A stretch of DNA of 64,000 bases from Neocallimastix lanati (nom. inval.) (lineage: Eukaryota; Neocallimastigomycota; Neocallimastigomycetes; Neocallimastigales; Neocallimastigaceae): contig JACVTC010000065.1 in the NCBI GenBank assembly GCA_016946835.1, positions 604,501 to 668,500 on the forward strand, read 5' to 3'. Numbering within the stretch: position 1 is the first letter of the stretch; every line of letters begins with the position of its first letter. The translations under genes were made by a program, and so were the position numbers. The notes beneath the pieces were generated by a model. The model worked only from the letters and a program-made list of their open reading frames with translations. It was not told the DNA's origin and did not search any database. Below, piece after piece: positions 58,991-64,000 of the stretch.

Positions 58991-59551
58991 TAACAGATAC
59001 ATGGTAACTTCAAGCCTATCCAATGATAGTTCTTTGGTTACGTAACGTATCTCTAAACAGCTAGTAATTTCGGCTAATCAAATAAAATCTTTTGTTAATT
59101 TCGTACATTAAATTTTATTATTTTATTATTAATTATATAGTTAAATACTTAATTAAATATATTTTATTTAGTGATTAATAAACTAAGTTAAATTAAATTA
59201 TTTACCAATCATAATATTATTGACATGTATAAATAATAATTGAACTTGTAACTGTAACGCACTAGCGTTACTATTAACGTAAATTGTTGATATAAATATT
59301 AATATTAATAAATAAAATATAATTATTAAATAAAATATATTACTCAGTGTAAGCCCAGTAACTGATTACAAATAGAGTTATAAAGTGCTGCGCTATATTC
59401 TAGTGTAATAGGAAATAATAGTTATTAATTAATTAATTTAGTGTTTATTATTAACAACTCGGATAGAGAGGTGTTAAGTTATCTTAGCCTTTAGATTTAA
59501 TTGTTATTCGTTATTTTAGTTAATAATAAACGTACCTTTTATAATGATTTT
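58991..59551. other. Unassigned, less AT-rich stretch
   Basis: No gene or LTR ends were recognised with confidence. It contains a perfect hairpin GTAACGC-ACTA-GCGTTAC (59254-59271). It directly follows the last ATTG of the stack, so it may be original host flank of tRNA copy 2, or an older LTR starting TGTAACAG. Confidence 0.4.
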
Positions 59552-60205
59552 TGATACGATACCACCATAAAAATAAGATTTAGGTAAGAAATTTAGGTTA
59601 GAAATATTGTATAAATATTATTGGTTATAATAATTAAAATAATTTATATATAGTTATTCAAATAATTATTTTTAAAAGCATGGTTAATTCTTTTATCATA
59701 ATTAAAATAGATAAATTATATTATTAATGATTCTATTATTATGATAATAAATTAATTCATCATTATTATTAATAAGTTTTATTTTATATTTTAAATATTA
59801 TTTTGAGAATTATATAGTTTTAGGAATTATATTATAAATATTGATAATTATATTTTATTTAGGAAATATATTTTAAATATTAATAGTTAAATATATTTAA
59901 TAATGAAATTGAAGTTTTAAATAAAGTTATTAGGAAATTAATAGTTTAAGAAGTATGTTTAATAAAAATATAATATTAAATAATTATTTTAACAATTATA
60001 TAAAATTAAGAGAATGTAATAATAAATATTTATGTATGTAAAAATAAAATTATAAAAATAAATAAATAATAAAATATTATTATAAAACATTATTATTAAT
60101 TATTTTCTTATATTTATTAGAATATATTATCGTGTCATAATTCCCTAGAGAAACGACCAAATAAATAAATAACTAGATATGGAATATTTTAAATATTCTG
60201 TATCA
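59552..60205 (+). repeat. Solo LTR-F (F2)
   Basis: TGATACGATACC...TTCTGTATCA, 654 bases, with ATTTT duplications (59547-59551 and 60206-60210). It is closely similar to F1. Confidence 0.88.
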
Positions 60206-60212
60206 ATTTTAT

Positions 60213-61744
60213 TGTAAGAATCTGTAATTATTTGCTAACAAATAATTATATTTTCTTAGTTTGTTAAAGTTTTGTGATAATTTGGTCTTAACGATTAGGT
60301 CAAGATGCCAAATTATAGTAATTAATTAATAATTTAATTTTACTCTTATTTAAAACATATTGTTATTAGTAAATTTTATAATTAAGTTTTTTATTTAAAA
60401 TATAAATTTTATTTAATCTTAATAATATTTTATTACATTATTATTTTATATAATTATTACTATAATTTAAATTACAATAATCCTACAAAGGATTAATCAA
60501 AAGATTTAAACATGTATTTATATAAAATAATTAATTATTAAAATATTAATTATTAATATGAATATGTAATAGTATTAATATAAGTTTGATATTGATAATA
60601 TAATATAAGATAATAATATAAATATTTAATATAAATAAAATATAAGAATATAATATTTGCTAAATATTATATTTTATAATTAAAATATAATATGTAGAAA
60701 TTAATTTAATGACAATCACATGTTTACATTATTTAATATATATTAATTTCAATATGTTAATAATATTTAGTAATTAGTTGGCCTAGACTAATTCCTAAAT
60801 ATTTTTATAAAGTTAATTTAATAATAATTATTATATTATTATTTTTTAATATTGAAATTCAAATAACTGAATTATTGAAATTGAATTGAAATTCAGTTAT
60901 TATCTTAACATAGTTAAGTTATTATAACTATAACTTTATTTAATTACATATAATATATTTATTTAATTTATTTAATTTAATTTTAAATATTCATTAATTT
61001 AACAAAATTTATTTAATTAATTTTAAATAATATATTTACAATATGTTAAATTCTCTACTGTAACTAATGTATTCTGTATTGTATTGCATTCTGTATTTTA
61101 TAATGTATTCTGTATTTTATAATGCATTCTGTATTTTATTAACTATTTAATTTTATATTTTTAATATAAGGATAAATTATATGATCGAAATATCTTTATT
61201 ATTTTATTCTTTTATTTTCAATCATTAGATTAGATTAGAAAATCGGTTAATTAAGATTTTTTCCAATTACTTTTTAGAAGTAATCGGTTTTACTTAATTA
61301 ATGCGATGATCGATATGGATAGAATATCGATCGAAAACTTATCTAGGTTTTTCTATCTAATCTTTTCCTAGATAAGAGATTTTTTAAGATTAGAAAACCC
61401 TTTCTTATTTAACCTTATTTTCATAAAAAAATTTAAATAAGGCTCTTGAGTTCTCTTTGAGAAATCAAGAGTTATTATTATAAAAAACATAGTTATAATA
61501 GTAACAATTTTATATTTTTAACTTTAATAAATTAATAAAATATTTTATTCAAAAAACATATTTTAAAATCAAATTTATACAAACAATTCTTCTCTTACTT
61601 CTTTGTTATTATTATAATTAATTTTATAATAAACTCTAAAGGTAAAAAAAATTTATCTTATTTTATTTTCTCAACTTAATGAATTAGTCGTTAAGTTGTA
61701 GTCAATAATTCTATTTTGAGTTGGTTCTTAATAGAATTATTACA
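60213..61744 (+). repeat. Solo LTR-A (A3), long form
   Basis: TGTAAGAATCTG...GAATTATTACA, 1532 bases, with TTTAT duplications (60208-60212 and 61745-61749). It is about 560 bases longer than A1 and A2 in the upstream half, where it resembles LTR-H. It carries the hairpin pair, TATA-like box and AAATCAAGAGTTATTATT as in A2. Confidence 0.82.
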
Positions 61745-61750
61745 TTTATA

Positions 61751-63225
61751 TGTAATAATTTAATTAAAAAATTATAATTAAATTATTAATCATTAATATT
61801 TGTCACGAATACTAGTGGAATTGAAGTTAAAATTCACTATTAGATCAATTGAAATTTAATTTAGTTATTGACAAAAATTATTTTAATTCGATTTTAATTA
61901 TAAAAATAAATATTAGAAACATTAAAGAATTAGAAACCAAAGGGTTTGGACTTATTTATTAAAGATAATTCAATTTAATTTAACCCTTAAGAATTTAATA
62001 AAAATAACATGAAGAAAAACAACGATAATTCAACAAATAATGGAAATATCATATTGTAATTCCCGCTAAAATTATATTCATTAAAAAGTTACGGTCGAGA
62101 ACTACAACATATGTTAAAATCAACCTTATTGGACAACTAAATAACGAGATATTGGACTTTAAAGATATTTAAATATAAAAATATAATTTAATTATTTAAT
62201 TAAGACCCTAAATTATTAATTAAGAAATTTATACTAGATAAATCTCTTAACTTGGAAATTATATTATTAATTTTTATTATTAACTAATAATACAGAATTA
62301 GTTATTAGTAATAGTTTTATATTATTTTAAATAAGTTTTATAAGTTTTATATATTTTATTATTATATATTTTTATTCAATTATTTTCTAAAAGATTCTAA
62401 GGAATTCTTTATCATTCTAAAGATTTCCGAAAAAGAATTTTTAATTAGTTTTAATATTTTATTTTATTTTATTTTATTTTATATTTTATTATTAAATTAG
62501 TTTTATTATTAAATTAGTTTTATTATTAAATTGTTTATGAATAATTATATAGTTATTTTATTAAAAGATTCTTATCAATATTATTTTATTATTATATTTT
62601 ATATAGTTTATATACATGTATAAATATATTAAGATTAAAATGTATTATTTAATTATATTGTTAATTATTAATTCAGTTTAGTATAAAAAGGATTTGAAAT
62701 TCCATATTTTGAATTCTTTGTAAGATTATTATCCTTTAATTAAATTCTAACTATTAACATAAAGTTAATGAATTAATTATAACAATAAATAATTTTTTAT
62801 ATTAATCTTAGTTAAAATTTTGTTATTAAAATATATATTAAATAAAGTTCTAATAAAACATAAATCTTAAATATTGAAATCTTAATTATAAAACTCTGTG
62901 TGTGTTATTTATTATTTAAATTTAATTAAATTGTTATAATTAATAAAAACATCTTGACCTGACCAATTTAACCCAAACTAGGAAAGATATAGCAAGAATC
63001 TTACCTAAACACTCAATATTAAATTTAACAATATTAGCTCTAACTGCTAATATTAAAGGTTTAGAAAAGAATCATACTTACCTATGGTTCTTTCTAATTA
63101 TTGAGTTTATTATAACGAATTATAATAGACGAAACACTGAAATTGATAAAGAAAAGTTTTAATTATAAAATTTGTTTTTAAAATAATTTGTTTTATTAAT
63201 TATTAGAAACTTTAAATGTTAAAAC

Positions 63226-63256
<31 letters not shown>

Positions 63257-64000
63257 ATTATATTTGTTATAATAATAGCTCTTGATTTCTCAAAGAGAAC
63301 TCAAGAGCCTTATTTATACTGTTTGTCAAAATAAGGTTAAAATCAAAAAGGGTTCTAATCTTAACAAATCTCTTATCTAGGAAAAGACTAGAAGAAAAAC
63401 CTAGATAAGTTTTTGATCGATATTCTATCCATATCGATCATCGCGTTAATTATGTAAAACCGATTACTTTTAAGAAATAATTGGAAAAACCTTAATTAAC
63501 CGATTACTTAATCTAATATAATGATCGAAAATGAAAGAATAAAATAATGAAAATTATTTCGATCATAAAATTTAAAATTTAATCTATTTAGTTCTATTTT
63601 ATAGAACTTTACATAAAAATATAAAACAATACATTAATAATAAAAATACATCATTAATAAAATACAGAATACATGATAGAATACAGAATACATGATAAAA
63701 TACAGAATAGTGTTTTAGTTTATGATTTAATAAGTAAGAGAAAACTAAAACTAATAAATTTAATAATTAAGTGACTAATTAAATAAATTTAATACTGTTT
63801 TAAATGTATAAAAATTATTTAATTGTAATGAATCCGTCAATAAAAAACAGATTATAACAATAAAAAAAACACTACAATTTAAACAAATGAAATTAAAGTA
63901 ATTTCTTTTATTAATAAATTCTTTTATTAATTATAAACTTCTTTTATGTTATTAACTGTAAAATAGTTAATAACTAATACATCGATTTAATTAAGAAAAA
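61751..64000 (-). repeat. LTR-A (A4), reversed, split by G2, cut by window end
   Basis: It begins TGTAATAATTTAATT like A1, is interrupted by LTR-G at ATATT, and resumes at 63031. The reverse LTR-A landmarks are seen: the CTCTTGATTT arm (about 63280), CTTATCTAGG/CCTAGATAAG (about 63371-63407) and the TCGATAT repeat. The far end is outside the window. Confidence 0.78.
61801..63030. repeat. Solo LTR-G (G2)
   Basis: TGTCACGAATACTAG...AAATTTAACA, 1230 bases, with perfect ATATT duplications (61796-61800 and 63031-63035), nested in A4. It is highly similar to G1. Confidence 0.88.

Overview
The window is extremely AT-rich eukaryotic DNA and is built almost entirely from LTR retrotransposons of the Ty3/gypsy group. 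The only clear host genes are two identical initiator tRNA-Met genes. Asparagine-rich (AAT-repeat) proteins, a standard genetic code, gypsy elements of fungal type and very AT-rich spacers fit an early-diverging fungus best, most likely an anaerobic gut chytrid (Neocallimastigomycota). A dictyostelid is the main alternative. This assignment is an inference. No ordinary protein-coding host gene was found.

Naming: El-1 to El-8 are elements with internal sequence; LTR-A to LTR-K and LTR-P are LTR families, mostly solo LTRs. Positions and target-site duplications (TSDs) were read by eye.

1-20.6 kb: a three-level nest. El-1 (plus, broken) has an LTR-H copy in its 5' LTR and solo LTR-P in its 3' LTR. 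LTR-P is in turn split by El-2 (minus, looks whole, near-identical LTRs). El-3 (plus, broken) follows directly. 20.6-24.1 kb: a reversed solo LTR-A, then El-7, a broken element with LTR-B, a long structured leader and a gag fragment.

24.1-35.4 kb: initiator tRNA copy 1 (minus strand), and upstream of it a run of LTRs laid end to end: K, E4, F1, I, B2, J, El-6, then G1 inside or beside H2. 35.4-37.2 kb: low-complexity spacer and a duplicated copy of the tRNA region. 37.2-59 kb: tRNA copy 2 with a second end-to-end run: El-4 (looks whole, one 1337-residue Gag-Pol, LTRs differing by one base indel), El-8 remnant, A5, E5, D1, B3, A2, El-5 (broken, very Asn-rich), D2. 59-64 kb: an unassigned stretch, F2, A3, and a reversed A4 split by G2.

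The key biology is how the parts relate. Both tRNA genes have insertions 11-18 nt upstream of the mature 5' end, the spacing known for yeast Ty3. The four-base spacers between stacked LTRs match the host bases at that spot: ATTG at copy 2, and TTTT or ATTT at copy 1. This suggests that repeated integration at one site built each stack. El-4 seems to prime its own reverse transcription as Tf1 does, because the bases after its 5' LTR are complementary to the predicted start of its own RNA. El-1, El-2, El-3 and El-5 form a second lineage with tRNA-type primer sites and Asp-Ser/Thr-Cys proteases. That lineage also carries a conserved gag-pol junction hairpin and a conserved hairpin near the pol stop. 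Several further hairpin families with compensatory changes lie in leaders and LTRs.
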